Part shown: positions 51,699 to 61,014 of the stretch, piece after piece
Layout: each line of letters begins with the position of its first letter
Position numbering within the stretch: position 1 is the first letter of the stretch
DNA from: Prochlorococcus sp. AG-436-D21
GTDB lineage: Bacteria; Cyanobacteriota; Cyanobacteriia; PCC-6307; Cyanobiaceae
Reading direction: 5' to 3'
Assembly (NCBI GenBank): GCA_003212655.1
Contig: QCPF01000001.1
Location: forward strand, 56,745-120,744
DNA: 64,000 nt
Notes under the pieces: model-generated
Databases searched by the model: none
Told to the model about the DNA's origin: nothing
The model's input: only the letters and a program-made list of their open reading frames with translations
Position numbers and translations under genes: made by a program

Positions 51699-52118
51699 AT
51701 GGAAAATCAGGAAAAATACAATAATTTATCAAAATTAGTAGAAAAGTTGAAGAAATCAGAAGATCCAAAAAGAAAATATGAATACATTTTGTGGTTAGGC
51801 AAAAAATTAAAAGAACCAGAAAGTGAAATCCTTGTTGAAGAAAATAAAGTTAAGGGATGCGTTTCAGAAGTTTTTGTTAAGGCAACTATTAAAGCCGGTA
51901 AATTATTTTGGGAAGGATATTCTGATGCTCTCATAACAAAGGGTTTATTGGCCTTTCTAATAAGTGGATTAAATGAGTTAACACCAAATGAAGTTGTTGA
52001 AATAGATAAGAAATTTATAGAAGATACTGGTTTGAAATCAAGCTTAACTCCTTCTCGTTCAAATGGTTTTTTAAACATTTTACTGAAAATGCAGTCTCAA
52101 GCTAATGAATTTTTGTAG
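51699..52118 (+). CDS. sufE: Cysteine desulfuration protein SufE
   Basis: The 139-residue protein has KYEYILWLGKKLKEP, the persulfide-accepting Cys in NKVKGCVSEVFVKA and GLLAFLISGLNELTPNEV. SufE takes sulfur from the SufS desulfurase and hands it to SufBCD for Fe-S clusters. sufS and sufBCD are not in the window. 38 bp after the cyclo-ligase. Confidence 0.94.
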   Translation: MENQEKYNNLSKLVEKLKKSEDPKRKYEYILWLGKKLKEPESEILVEENKVKGCVSEVFVKATIKAGKLFWEGYSDALITKGLLAFLISGLNELTPNEVVEIDKKFIEDTGLKSSLTPSRSNGFLNILLKMQSQANEFL

Positions 52119-52162
52119 GCCTAATAATATAAAATTAAAATCAAAGTCAAAAGAAATAAAAA

Positions 52163-53464
52163 ATGAGAAAATGCAAAATTGGGATTGTAGGTTTTGGAAC
52201 TGTAGGTTCAGGGATTTATAAAATATTAAGTTCTGATGTTGATTCACATCCAATTCTAAAAGAAATAGAAATTGCAAAAATAGCAGTTAAAGATCTTAAT
52301 AAAAAAAGGGATATTGAGCTAGATAATAATTTATTAACTGATGATCCATTTATATTAATTAATGACCCCTCTATAGACGTCATTGTTGAAGTAATGGGTG
52401 GGGTTGATTTAGCGAAAGATATTATTCTTCAATCATTAAAATTAGGAAAATCTGTTGTTACAGCAAATAAAGCAGTCATTGCAAGATATGGAGATGAAAT
52501 ATACAAAACTGCATCTAAAGAAGGACTTTATATATTGTCAGAGGCGGCAGTTTGCGGGGGGATTCCTATAGTTGAACCCTTAAAAAGATCACTAAAAAGT
52601 AACAGCATAAAAAAAATGGTTGGGATAATAAACGGCACAACAAATTTTATTCTTTCAAAGATGACAAATGAAAAAGCTGATTACAAGGAGACCTTAAAAT
52701 TGGCCCAAAGCCTTGGGTATGCAGAATTTGATCCAACTGCAGATGTTGAGGGCCATGATGCAGCTGATAAGATTTCAATTCTTAGTGAACTTGCATTTGG
52801 AGGGAAAATTAAAAGAGAGGAGATTCATTCTGAGGGTATTAGTAAAATTAATCTAAAGGATATCGAATATGCCAATAAATTAGGGTTTGAAATAAAACTT
52901 TTAGCGCTCTCCGAAAGGGGACAAATTAATAGTAATGATTCACTCGCTTTAAATATTTGGGTAGGACCTTCTTTGATTCCAAAATCTCATCCATTGTCAA
53001 CAGTTAAGGGAGTTAATAATGCCTTATTGATTGAGGCTGATCCTCTTGGAGAAATAATGTTATATGGTCCAGGTGCAGGGAGTGGCCCAACTGCAGCATC
53101 AGTAGTATCAGATATATTAAATCTGCATGCCGCCGCAGTAAAAAATAATAATTCAATCGATCCATTATTATCTTTTGATTTCTGGAGAAACTGCCACATA
53201 ATAAGTTCTTCACAAATAAATAAAAAAAATTACCTTAGAATTATTTGTCTTGATAGTCCAGGTGTCATAGGAAAGATTGGAGATATTTTTGGAAAGAATA
53301 ATGTATCAATCGAATCAATTGTTCAACTTGATGCTACTGAGGACAAAGCTGAAATTGTCGTTATTACTCATGAGGTGAATAATGGAGATTTTGAGAAATC
53401 GAAAGATGAAATAAATTCCCTAAATGAAGTCAAAATTATCGCAAGTCAATTAAGTTGTATTTAA
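52163..53464 (+). CDS. hom: Homoserine dehydrogenase
   Basis: A 433-residue enzyme of threonine and methionine synthesis. IGIVGFGTVGSGIYKIL binds NADP; EAAVCGGIPIVEPLK, GIINGTTNFILSKM and GYAEFDPTADVEGHDAADK form the catalytic part; the C-terminal 75 residues (YLRIICLDSPGVIGKIGDIF) are an ACT domain for threonine feedback. The start is an ATG 44 bp after sufE. Confidence 0.96.
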   Translation: MRKCKIGIVGFGTVGSGIYKILSSDVDSHPILKEIEIAKIAVKDLNKKRDIELDNNLLTDDPFILINDPSIDVIVEVMGGVDLAKDIILQSLKLGKSVVTANKAVIARYGDEIYKTASKEGLYILSEAAVCGGIPIVEPLKRSLKSNSIKKMVGIINGTTNFILSKMTNEKADYKETLKLAQSLGYAEFDPTADVEGHDAADKISILSELAFGGKIKREEIHSEGISKINLKDIEYANKLGFEIKLLALSERGQINSNDSLALNIWVGPSLIPKSHPLSTVKGVNNALLIEADPLGEIMLYGPGAGSGPTAASVVSDILNLHAAAVKNNNSIDPLLSFDFWRNCHIISSSQINKKNYLRIICLDSPGVIGKIGDIFGKNNVSIESIVQLDATEDKAEIVVITHEVNNGDFEKSKDEINSLNEVKIIASQLSCI

Positions 53465-53513
53465 AAAAATAGTTTGCAAATTTCTTTATAGCTTGGTAAA
53501 CCGAAGAAAGTAA

Positions 53514-53783
53514 GTGTTTGGTTTTAGCACCTTAATGATTAAATCAAAACTATTAGATAATAATGAAAATAATAATTTAATTTTTTCTGAAAACCTTTAT
53601 AAAGGTGCTTGTGTAAAAATTAAAAATAGCACTAAGACTTTTCAAGTAATTGGTTTAAATAGAGGTAAAGAAATTTGTTGGGTGAGAGAGTGGCCATTTG
53701 CTTGTAATTCTAAAAAAACATTTGCTTTAGAAATTAGTCAAATAACCTTACAAATTTTTTGCTCAAACAATTCTTCAGAATAA
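53514..53783 (+). CDS. Small conserved protein of unknown function
   Basis: An 89-residue soluble protein. KGACVKIKNSTKTFQVIGL and CWVREWPFACNSKKTFALEI look like a small beta-barrel similar to hypervariable regulatory or SH3-like folds, but I cannot name a family. The GTG at 53514 has an upstream purine stretch (GAAGAAAG); an ATG at 53535 would give 82 residues and is an alternative. It is 49 bp after hom and 17 bp before the solute-binding protein gene. Confidence 0.65.
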   Translation: MFGFSTLMIKSKLLDNNENNNLIFSENLYKGACVKIKNSTKTFQVIGLNRGKEICWVREWPFACNSKKTFALEISQITLQIFCSNNSSE

Positions 53784-53800
53784 TTAAGAACTAAGGAAAT

Positions 53801-55372
53801 ATGAAAAAAAAAATTGTTTTATCAATATTTATAATTTTAATTTCTTTTTTACAGAATTCTTGCGGCTCAAAAAGAATATCTAAGAAAATCATAGTAGCAA
53901 GTTCTGGAAAAATTGAATCTTTAGATCCAGCTAGAGCAAATACTCTTAAAGCAATTCAATTAATCAGTTCTCTTGGAGACACATTATATGAATTAAATTC
54001 TAACGGGGAATTAATACCTGAATTGGCCTCCGGGATGCCAATTATTTCAAAGAATAGACTTCAAATAACTATCAATTTAAAAAAGAATGTTTTTTTTCAC
54101 GATGGAACTGCATTTAACTCAAATGCTATGAAGTTTACCTTTGATAGATTCAAAAGAATTGGAACGATGAACCATATTTTAGGAAATAAGATTAAATCAA
54201 TAGAAACGCCAAGTGAATATTCAATCATAATAAATTTGAATAAACCATCAAGTTCTTTAAATGGTTTACTCACATCAGTAAATTTAACTCCAATATCTCC
54301 TACATTTTACAAACAATATTCTGATAAGTTTCTAAATGAAAAATTTGTTGGTACTGGCAAGTATTTGTTGACCAGTTTTACTAATGAAGTTCAATCAATT
54401 GATCCATATTTGAATTATTGGGGCGACAAGCCCTTAAATAACGGCGTTAATTTTGTGGGATATTCAAATTCATCCTCTCTTTTTGGAGCTTTAAGAAGTA
54501 AACAAATTGATGTGCTTTTATCAAATTCAATTGATGATAGTCAGAGAAAAAGTTTAAATGATTTAAGCAAAAATAAACAGTTTAATGAAGGTAATAGCCC
54601 TTTCAATGAATTAAGTTTTATAAGCCTCAAAACTAGTTCTTATCCCTTAAATAATCTTAATTTAAGACTGGCTTTGGCAAAAAGTCTTAATAGAAAATTG
54701 ATTAGTGAGAAAGTAAGTTATGGATTAAGGAAGCCATCTAGATCAATTATTCCCCCGATATTAAAAAAAGATAATCAAGAACTGTGGCCTAAATATGATT
54801 ATTTAGAAGCGAAAAGGTTATTGCAAAAAGAAAATTATTGCAATGGAAATATTCTAAAAATACCCCTTACTTATAGATCGAACGTACCAGCTGACAAGCT
54901 TATTGCTCTGACATGGCAAGAAGAAATTAAAAATTCTTTGAAAGATTGTATTGATATTGAACTAAATGGGGTTGAATCTACAACAGTTTATAAGAATCTA
55001 AGTTTAGGCATTTATACGGCAGTTATTCTCGATTGGACTGGGGCTTATTCAGATCCAGAGGCTTATCTCACCCCTCTTTTGAGTTGTAATGAAATATTTG
55101 ATGGCATATGTAAAAAGGGAGAATCAGTTTATAGCGGCAGCTTTTGGGCATCTAATAAAGTTGAAAGTTTATTTCTTGAGAGTGAAAAAATAAGTGGAAT
55201 TAAAAGATTAGAAAAACTTGTTGAAATTGAGAAAATAGCAGCAAATTCAATCCCTTATATTCCTATTTGGATATCTTCTCAAAAAGCATGGTCTCAAAAC
55301 AATATATCAAAACCTATTTTTAATGGTGCAGGAATAATTTCATTGAGTGATCTAGAGTTAATTGATGAGTAG
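53801..55372 (+). CDS. ABC transporter solute-binding lipoprotein, family 5 (peptide/nickel type)
   Basis: A 523-residue lipoprotein: MKKKIVLSIFIILISF then the lipobox LQNSC with lipid-carrying Cys21. The SBP_bac_5 pattern follows: GKIESLDPARAN, ELASGMP, KKNVFFHDGTAFNSNAMKFT and LNLRLALAKSLNRKLI. Ligands in this family include peptides, nickel and haem; the ligand is not evident. It overlaps the permease gene by 8 bp, and the two are translated together. Confidence 0.9.
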   Translation: MKKKIVLSIFIILISFLQNSCGSKRISKKIIVASSGKIESLDPARANTLKAIQLISSLGDTLYELNSNGELIPELASGMPIISKNRLQITINLKKNVFFHDGTAFNSNAMKFTFDRFKRIGTMNHILGNKIKSIETPSEYSIIINLNKPSSSLNGLLTSVNLTPISPTFYKQYSDKFLNEKFVGTGKYLLTSFTNEVQSIDPYLNYWGDKPLNNGVNFVGYSNSSSLFGALRSKQIDVLLSNSIDDSQRKSLNDLSKNKQFNEGNSPFNELSFISLKTSSYPLNNLNLRLALAKSLNRKLISEKVSYGLRKPSRSIIPPILKKDNQELWPKYDYLEAKRLLQKENYCNGNILKIPLTYRSNVPADKLIALTWQEEIKNSLKDCIDIELNGVESTTVYKNLSLGIYTAVILDWTGAYSDPEAYLTPLLSCNEIFDGICKKGESVYSGSFWASNKVESLFLESEKISGIKRLEKLVEIEKIAANSIPYIPIWISSQKAWSQNNISKPIFNGAGIISLSDLELIDE

Positions 55373-56387
55373 AAATTTAAATAAATTACTAAATTATTCC
55401 TTATTAAAAATTTCATTAATACCGATAATGCTATGGATAATTTCTTCATTAGTATTTATTTTATTGAGAATTGCTCCCGGCGATCCCGTCGATGCCATAC
55501 TTGGATCTGGAGCAGATGAGGTTTCAAGGGAATTTCTAAGAAATAAATTGGGGCTAAATGAACCTTTAATAAGTCAATATTTTGCATATATTAAAAATAT
55601 ATTGCACTTAGATTTTGGCCAATCTCTTAGTACCCAGGAGCCAGTCCTCAATATTATTATTAAGTCATTGCCTGCAAGTCTTGAGCTTGGATTCTTTTCA
55701 ATATTAAGTGCCACACTAATAGGCTTCCCATTGGGATTAATTGGCTTAAGAAATAAAGGTAAAAAGACTGATTATATTGCGAGAATACTAGGAATTGCTA
55801 CATATGCGATCCCTCCTTTTTGGGGTGCAATGTTAGCGCAATTATTATTTTCTGTAATCTTTAATATTTCCCCAATTGGAGGTAGATTTCCAATATTTCA
55901 GCAACAACCACAAATTACAGGTTTTCTGGTTTTAGATAGTATTCTTTCAAATAATATTATTGCTTTGAAAGATAGTCTTTATCATCTCGCACTTCCTTCG
56001 ATTACCCTTGGCTTTTTATTAAGTGGTATATTCAGCCGCTCATTAAGAGTAAATTTGGATAAGACATTAAAAAGTGATTATGTAAATGCTGCTATATGCA
56101 GAGGAATATCAAGGAAAAAAATATTTTTAAATCATGCATTGCCTAATGCCCTATTGCCAATTGTCACTATTTCTGGCTTGACTATGGCCTCATTAGCAGG
56201 AGGTACATTATTGTTCGAGGTTACTTTTTCATGGCCAGGTATTGCTTTAAGATTACATGAAGCTATTTCTCAAAGAGACTATACCTTGGTTCAAGGAATT
56301 GTAATTTTTACCTCTATGCTTATAGTCTCTTTAAATCTCTTCGTGGATATTTTAATCGCATATTTAGATCCACGAATAGAGTACTAA
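55365..56387 (+). CDS. ABC transporter permease, DppB type
   Basis: About 340 residues from the ATG at 55365 (the TTG just before it is less likely). About six membrane segments; LRIAPGDPVDAILGSGADEV near the N-terminus and the EAA-loop ICRGISRKKIFLNHALPNALLPIV are DppB family marks. It should pair with a DppC-type permease and two ATPases, but the next gene is on the other strand and none of these partners lies in the window. Its stop overlaps the stop of the convergent hydrolase by 4 bp. Confidence 0.9.
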   Translation: MSRNLNKLLNYSLLKISLIPIMLWIISSLVFILLRIAPGDPVDAILGSGADEVSREFLRNKLGLNEPLISQYFAYIKNILHLDFGQSLSTQEPVLNIIIKSLPASLELGFFSILSATLIGFPLGLIGLRNKGKKTDYIARILGIATYAIPPFWGAMLAQLLFSVIFNISPIGGRFPIFQQQPQITGFLVLDSILSNNIIALKDSLYHLALPSITLGFLLSGIFSRSLRVNLDKTLKSDYVNAAICRGISRKKIFLNHALPNALLPIVTISGLTMASLAGGTLLFEVTFSWPGIALRLHEAISQRDYTLVQGIVIFTSMLIVSLNLFVDILIAYLDPRIEY

Positions 56388-57934
56388 TTTTTGGAAATTT
56401 CTTTTATTGTTTCAAGATCTAAAAGATGGAAATCAAGTCCTAATTCTCTTTGGTTTTTAATCACATTAGGGATCTTTTGGTCTTTAATATTTTTTAAAAA
56501 TTCAACAATGAATTTAGTAGATAAGTCTTGTACTAATATTGGCTCTGAACCAATAAAAGTTTCATTTATTTTGAAGACGTCATTATTTTCTTTATAGCTT
56601 TTATTAATTCTTATTGGAGAGAAATGACTTGCCCCTTCAATAATTAGAAATCTATTTGATGGATTATTTAAAGCAGAAAAAACTCTAAATTGTTCATTCA
56701 TTAATGGTGTAATAAGGTCATAAGTACCACCTATTAGAAGAGTTGGTGTTTTAATGCCTGTACTATTTTCTTTTGGCCATATTAAACTGCCAAATGAATT
56801 AAAACCTATAATCGCACTGGCCTTATTAGAGTTATTTTTCTTAGGGAATGGTATTTCGCTCAACTGACATTGAAGTAATTTAGATAAATTTGTTACCGCA
56901 AAGTCTTTTAATGCCGAATCACATTTTTCCTCAAGTTGATCAATAGGTTTATTGCCTTCATATAAAAGTGATATTAAAGCACCAAGTGAATGCCCCATTA
57001 AAATATAAGAATCATTAGGTAAACCAAATTCTCCATTTTCATGAGCTTTTAATACAGCATCTAAATCTTTAATTCTATATAAGAAAAAGTCTGCACTTCC
57101 TGGGATTGTGTCCTTACCTTCGAGTACTTCTATAAATGAATCCAAATTACTTCCTCTATGATCTATGAATAATATTGGCCAACCTCTTTTAGCCAATTCG
57201 TTGCCTATCCATTTGAAATTATTAATTTCGCCCCCAAGTCCTGGCATAAAAATTATCAGTTCTTTATCTTCATAAGTTTTATTACTTTTCCATATTTCAA
57301 TTTCAAAAGGTTTCACTCGGTGAGGAGCATAAATTTTTTTATCAATTTTTATTAGCTCTTTAGTTGATTTTTTTTCAGTATTTTTGTAGGGATTTTGGTT
57401 AGTCTTTTCAAGTTTATTTAATTTCGATAAAAGTTCTTGTTGCATTGTTAATTCATTTTTCCAAGATGAAATTATTAATAATAAATTATCAATATCAAGT
57501 GAAATTTCTTCTGATGGTAATGCCTTTATGATTTCTAAAGTTGAAACTTCTTTTTTTTGATCTAATAAATTTTCTATGGTGTTATAAATTTCTGTTCCAT
57601 TATTATCATTTGGAACTTTAATGCTTTTGCTTAATTCTGTAAGAATTTTACGCCCTATCCAACTTCTTAATATTTCTCTATTTAATCCCTCTTCCTTGAA
57701 AACTGGAAACTCTAAAAATTTTGATAATTCAAAAACTCTTATAAATCCATTTTTTTTTAACCAATCTATAAATTCTGTTGAATCATCTTTGTATTTTTCT
57801 AATTTTGATAATTGTTCTATAGTAAGAGGAATTTCCATCTCTTCAAACTTGATATTTATCTTTTCAGCAGCCTTTAAACCATTATTAAAAAATAAACCAC
57901 AAAAACTAAAAAAAATTATAAAAATGTATTTCAC
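56384..57934 (-). CDS. Exported alpha/beta hydrolase with DUF1400-type N-terminal domain
   Basis: A 516-residue protein starting at a GTG. Residues 1-22 are a signal peptide (MKYIFIIFFSFCGLFF). Residues 24-180 carry a cyanobacterial helical domain of DUF1400 type (IPLTIEQLSKLEKY, FIDWLKKNGFI). The C-terminal hydrolase has LIIFMPGLGGEINNF, the nucleophile Ser in LMGHSLGALISLLYE, an Asp in TYDLITPL and His in GASHFSPI. Probably a periplasmic esterase or lipase of unknown substrate. It shares the start region head to head with the MFS gene, 2 bp apart. Confidence 0.85.
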   Translation of the reverse strand: MKYIFIIFFSFCGLFFNNGLKAAEKINIKFEEMEIPLTIEQLSKLEKYKDDSTEFIDWLKKNGFIRVFELSKFLEFPVFKEEGLNREILRSWIGRKILTELSKSIKVPNDNNGTEIYNTIENLLDQKKEVSTLEIIKALPSEEISLDIDNLLLIISSWKNELTMQQELLSKLNKLEKTNQNPYKNTEKKSTKELIKIDKKIYAPHRVKPFEIEIWKSNKTYEDKELIIFMPGLGGEINNFKWIGNELAKRGWPILFIDHRGSNLDSFIEVLEGKDTIPGSADFFLYRIKDLDAVLKAHENGEFGLPNDSYILMGHSLGALISLLYEGNKPIDQLEEKCDSALKDFAVTNLSKLLQCQLSEIPFPKKNNSNKASAIIGFNSFGSLIWPKENSTGIKTPTLLIGGTYDLITPLMNEQFRVFSALNNPSNRFLIIEGASHFSPIRINKSYKENNDVFKINETFIGSEPILVQDLSTKFIVEFLKNIKDQKIPNVIKNQRELGLDFHLLDLETIKEISKN

Positions 57935-57936
57935 TA

Positions 57937-59166
57937 GTGATTAGTCCAAATAGTTTACAAATTAGCAAAAATTGGTGGATTCAATTTCCTTATCATTTGA
58001 GGTTAATAACCAAGATAAGATTTTTCGCTGCATTTGGAGCAGGAGGTGTTATTTATTTAACATCACTTATTTTTAATAACCTAGGATTATCGGCGACAGA
58101 TATTGGCCTGGGATTTACCATTTCAGCAATAATTGGAACAGTAACAAGACTTTTTACAGGTAATTATCTTAATAAAACGGGAAAAATACAATTTCCGATA
58201 GTTACTTCTTCAATACTAAGTATTGCCGCTAGCTTTTGCCTCATTTTTTCAAGAGATACTTTTTTGTACATAATTGGACAATCACTTGTTGGTGCTGCTG
58301 CAGGAATATATTGGCCTGCTGCAGAGTTTGGGGTGCCCTATTTTTGTCATCCTATTGAAACACGTAAAGCTTATGCCCTTGTTAGAAGTTCGGAAGCTTT
58401 AGGAATATTTCTAGGGGTATTCTTAGGGGGTTATATGACGAATTTTTTGTATTCCAAATCAATATTTATAAATGATATATTTTGCATGTTAGTTATCTCG
58501 TATTTAATATCCAGAAATAGTTCTTCTATAAAAAGAAACTTAGAAAATTTTCAAAAAAAATTAGTAGATCCAATTAATCAGGGACAATTGAAATGGAATA
58601 AAAATTCAACAATAATAATTTTATCTATTTTATTGATAACTACCTCTTTAGCCTTGATACAAGTAACTTTGCCTCTGGATCTTGTTAAAGGTGGAATATA
58701 TCGTAGTGCATTAAGCAAAGAAATTATTAGTCTTATAATTTCTATTCAGTTAATTTTATTGTTGTTTTTACAATGGCCTGTCGGTTCTTGGATATCTAAG
58801 AAAGAAAGATTATTTGGCTTGAAATTTAGTTTAATAAATTTCACTTTCGCTTCATTTTTATTATTTATTTCTAGTTATTTAAATATCCCAGCGTTTTATT
58901 TAATTTCTTTGGCATTGATTTTAGTAAGTTTAGGGACTGCTTCATTTCTTCCAACATCAACAGATGTCGTTTTCAGGATAGCTCCTTCAAATAAAAAAGG
59001 TTTTGCACTCGCTCTATTATCACAATGTTTTGCTATGGGTTATTTTTTTGGACCATTTATTTCAGGACGTATATTAGATCTATTTGGTTATGCTTCAATA
59101 ATCTGGCTTTCAATTTCTTGTTGTTGCTTTATTGCCTTTACAATTCTTTTTAAGAGATTATTTTAA
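57937..59166 (+). CDS. Major facilitator superfamily transporter
   Basis: The 409-residue protein has about 12 membrane segments. AFGAGGVIYLTSLIFNNLGL starts the first helices and GRILDLFGYASIIWLS closes the last. The loop between helices 2 and 3 is weakly MFS-like (GTVTRLFTGNYLNKTGK). The substrate cannot be told. The start is a GTG at 57937; there is no room for a promoter between it and the divergent hydrolase start, so each promoter must lie in the other gene. Confidence 0.85.
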   Translation: MISPNSLQISKNWWIQFPYHLRLITKIRFFAAFGAGGVIYLTSLIFNNLGLSATDIGLGFTISAIIGTVTRLFTGNYLNKTGKIQFPIVTSSILSIAASFCLIFSRDTFLYIIGQSLVGAAAGIYWPAAEFGVPYFCHPIETRKAYALVRSSEALGIFLGVFLGGYMTNFLYSKSIFINDIFCMLVISYLISRNSSSIKRNLENFQKKLVDPINQGQLKWNKNSTIIILSILLITTSLALIQVTLPLDLVKGGIYRSALSKEIISLIISIQLILLLFLQWPVGSWISKKERLFGLKFSLINFTFASFLLFISSYLNIPAFYLISLALILVSLGTASFLPTSTDVVFRIAPSNKKGFALALLSQCFAMGYFFGPFISGRILDLFGYASIIWLSISCCCFIAFTILFKRLF

Positions 59167-59534
59167 TTAATCTTTTCTAATTCAATAATTCTTCTCTCTC
59201 TTAGAAATAAGAAAAAAGGTGCAGAGAATGCGAAGGCTATAAGAAAAGTTCCAATGTATACAACCCACATATTCTTCATGTTTAGTTTTTTTGATTCATT
59301 TACTATCCATATAAAAATAGCGCTTGCACCTACTAATAAGTCTCTAGAAATTGACTGAGCTGCAGGGTTTGCATTTGCTAGAGAAATGAAGTTATTTATA
59401 TCAAAGCTGTTTCCATATTCCCTAGCAAATTCGAAATTTGCCATCATTGGCAGGACAGCACCCAAAATTGATAGCAAAAGGTAAAGATAAGATAGTATCT
59501 GTTTATTATCTTTTAAAATGTTAAATGAATTCAC
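59163..59534 (-). CDS. DUF2834 family small membrane protein
   Basis: A 123-residue protein with about three membrane segments (ILSYLYLLLSILGAVLP, LLVGASAIFIWIV and VVYIGTFLIAFAFSAPFFLF). The layout and the motif LLVGASAIFIWIVNES fit DUF2834, a family of unknown function. The 3' end overlaps the MFS gene by 4 bp (TTAA). Confidence 0.75.
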   Translation of the reverse strand: MNSFNILKDNKQILSYLYLLLSILGAVLPMMANFEFAREYGNSFDINNFISLANANPAAQSISRDLLVGASAIFIWIVNESKKLNMKNMWVVYIGTFLIAFAFSAPFFLFLRERRIIELEKIN

Positions 59535-59575
59535 TTGTATAAAATATTTCTTTTAATAATAGTATTTAAAAGCTT

Positions 59576-60445
59576 ATGGTTGTTGAAAAGAATGATAATG
59601 TTGAAGACTATAAATTTAAAAAAGGAAAATTAAATTTTGCTGTTGTTGGTCATGTTGAGTGGATAAATTTCTTAAAGGTCGATCAATTACCAAAACCAGG
59701 CGTCATTTCTCATTCTGAAAAATCACTTGAGTATCCAGCTGGTGGTGGCTCTATTATCGCGAAAATACTTTCTGATTTAACTTCAAACCAAATTCATTTT
59801 TTTACGTCATTAGGTAATGATGAATATGGTGATAAGTGTTTCAATATTCTCTCAAATATGGGAATTAAGATGCATGTAGCTTGGCGTGATAAACCAACTA
59901 GAAGAGGATTTAGTTTAATTGACTCTCAAGGTGAAAGAGCAATAACAGTTATTGGTGAAAGGTTAGCTCCAACTCATAAAGACAAGTTGGAATGGAATAT
60001 TTTAAAAAAAATGGACGGAATTTTTATTACGGCATCTGATTCAGAGATTTTTAAAATGGCAAGATCAGCTTCAATACTGTGTACGACACCAAGGGTAGGA
60101 TTAAATACAATTAATAATTCAAATGTTCTTTTAGATGGATTAATAGGCAGTAATCTTGATCCCGGAGAAGTTTTTTCTTTTTCTGAATTATCGTTAAAAC
60201 CCAAATATACTATTAAAACTGAGGGAGAGAAGGGAGGCATAATATTCCCAGGAGGAAGATATAAGGCTCTTAAAAACAAAAAATTAAAGGTTGATTCTTA
60301 TGGATGTGGCGATTCATTTGCAGCTGGGATTCTTTATGGAATGGCATCTAAATGGGATATAGATAAAAGTTTAAATCTTGCTAAAGTAATGGGAAGAGAC
60401 GCAAGTGAATTTTTCGGCCCATATGCAAATAGTGATGAAAAATAA
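59576..60445 (+). CDS. PfkB-family (ribokinase-like) sugar kinase
   Basis: A 289-residue kinase. AVVGHVEWINFLKVDQLP and LEYPAGGGSIIAKILSDL form the N-terminal substrate-binding part; the PfkB signature 2 region is KVDSYGCGDSFAAGILYG with the catalytic Asp in GCGDS. The substrate (a sugar, nucleoside or adenosine-like compound) is not apparent. It diverges from the DUF2834 gene by 41 bp. Confidence 0.85.
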   Translation: MVVEKNDNVEDYKFKKGKLNFAVVGHVEWINFLKVDQLPKPGVISHSEKSLEYPAGGGSIIAKILSDLTSNQIHFFTSLGNDEYGDKCFNILSNMGIKMHVAWRDKPTRRGFSLIDSQGERAITVIGERLAPTHKDKLEWNILKKMDGIFITASDSEIFKMARSASILCTTPRVGLNTINNSNVLLDGLIGSNLDPGEVFSFSELSLKPKYTIKTEGEKGGIIFPGGRYKALKNKKLKVDSYGCGDSFAAGILYGMASKWDIDKSLNLAKVMGRDASEFFGPYANSDEK

Positions 60446-60461
60446 TTGAATTAAGACTTAT

Positions 60462-60653
60462 ATGAGCAATCTAGATAATAAAAATAAAAATCTACTTGTA
60501 GAAAACATTATTGTTTTCTTTTTATTTACTGTTTTTTTAGTTTTTAATTCTTTAAAAACTTTATCTAAAATTTTTACCTATGGAATCATAAAAAAAGAAA
60601 TATTAACTACTAAAAGTAACTTAGGCGTGGATATAAAAATAAAAATTAAGTAA
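60462..60653 (+). CDS. Small unknown membrane protein
   Basis: A 63-residue protein with one membrane segment (about 16-30, VFFLFTVFLVFNSL) and a basic C-terminus. No family recognised. The stop overlaps the next start (TAATG), so it is translationally coupled to the gene at 60653. It begins 16 bp after the sugar kinase stop. Confidence 0.6.
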   Translation: MSNLDNKNKNLLVENIIVFFLFTVFLVFNSLKTLSKIFTYGIIKKEILTTKSNLGVDIKIKIK

Positions 60654-61006
60654 TGAATATATTTTTAGTTTTTCTAATTTTAGGAGTTATTTTTTTGGTC
60701 TTAAAAAAAATTAATTCTAAAAAAACAAAGAACTTAAAATTAGATAAATTTAAAAATAAATTACAGAGCACGCAAACAAATATTGACAGGATTTTTTTAA
60801 GAGAGGAAGAAAAAACCTTTTCAAATCCTAATATAAATATTTATATTGGTGTTTATGACAACGAAGAAAATATAAATAGAAAATCCAATATACACAGAGC
60901 AAGACTTTCAAAATTTAAGAAATCCAAATTAAATGGTGAAATGATATTTCAAGATGATGAACAAAGGATTTATAAATTTAATAATGGAAAAAAAGTTTAC
61001 TTATGA
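60653..61006 (+). CDS. Small unknown membrane-anchored protein
   Basis: A 117-residue protein with an N-terminal membrane helix (about 2-17, IFLVFLILGVIFLVL) and a long, very basic and polar C-terminal part (KKINSKKTKNLKLDKFKNK). The end resembles a compact domain (GEMIFQDDEQRIYKFNNGKK) of unknown type. Forms a coupled pair with the gene at 60462. Likely real, judging by tight coupling and position; function unknown. Confidence 0.6.
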   Translation: MNIFLVFLILGVIFLVLKKINSKKTKNLKLDKFKNKLQSTQTNIDRIFLREEEKTFSNPNINIYIGVYDNEENINRKSNIHRARLSKFKKSKLNGEMIFQDDEQRIYKFNNGKKVYL

Positions 61007-61014
61007 TTAATGTT

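Noticed and set aside
57320..57327. GTGAGGAG, complementary to the core of the Yfr1 element
   Set aside because: It lies on the plus strand inside the minus-strand hydrolase gene, far from any start codon, so the mRNA carries the same sense as Yfr1 and cannot pair.
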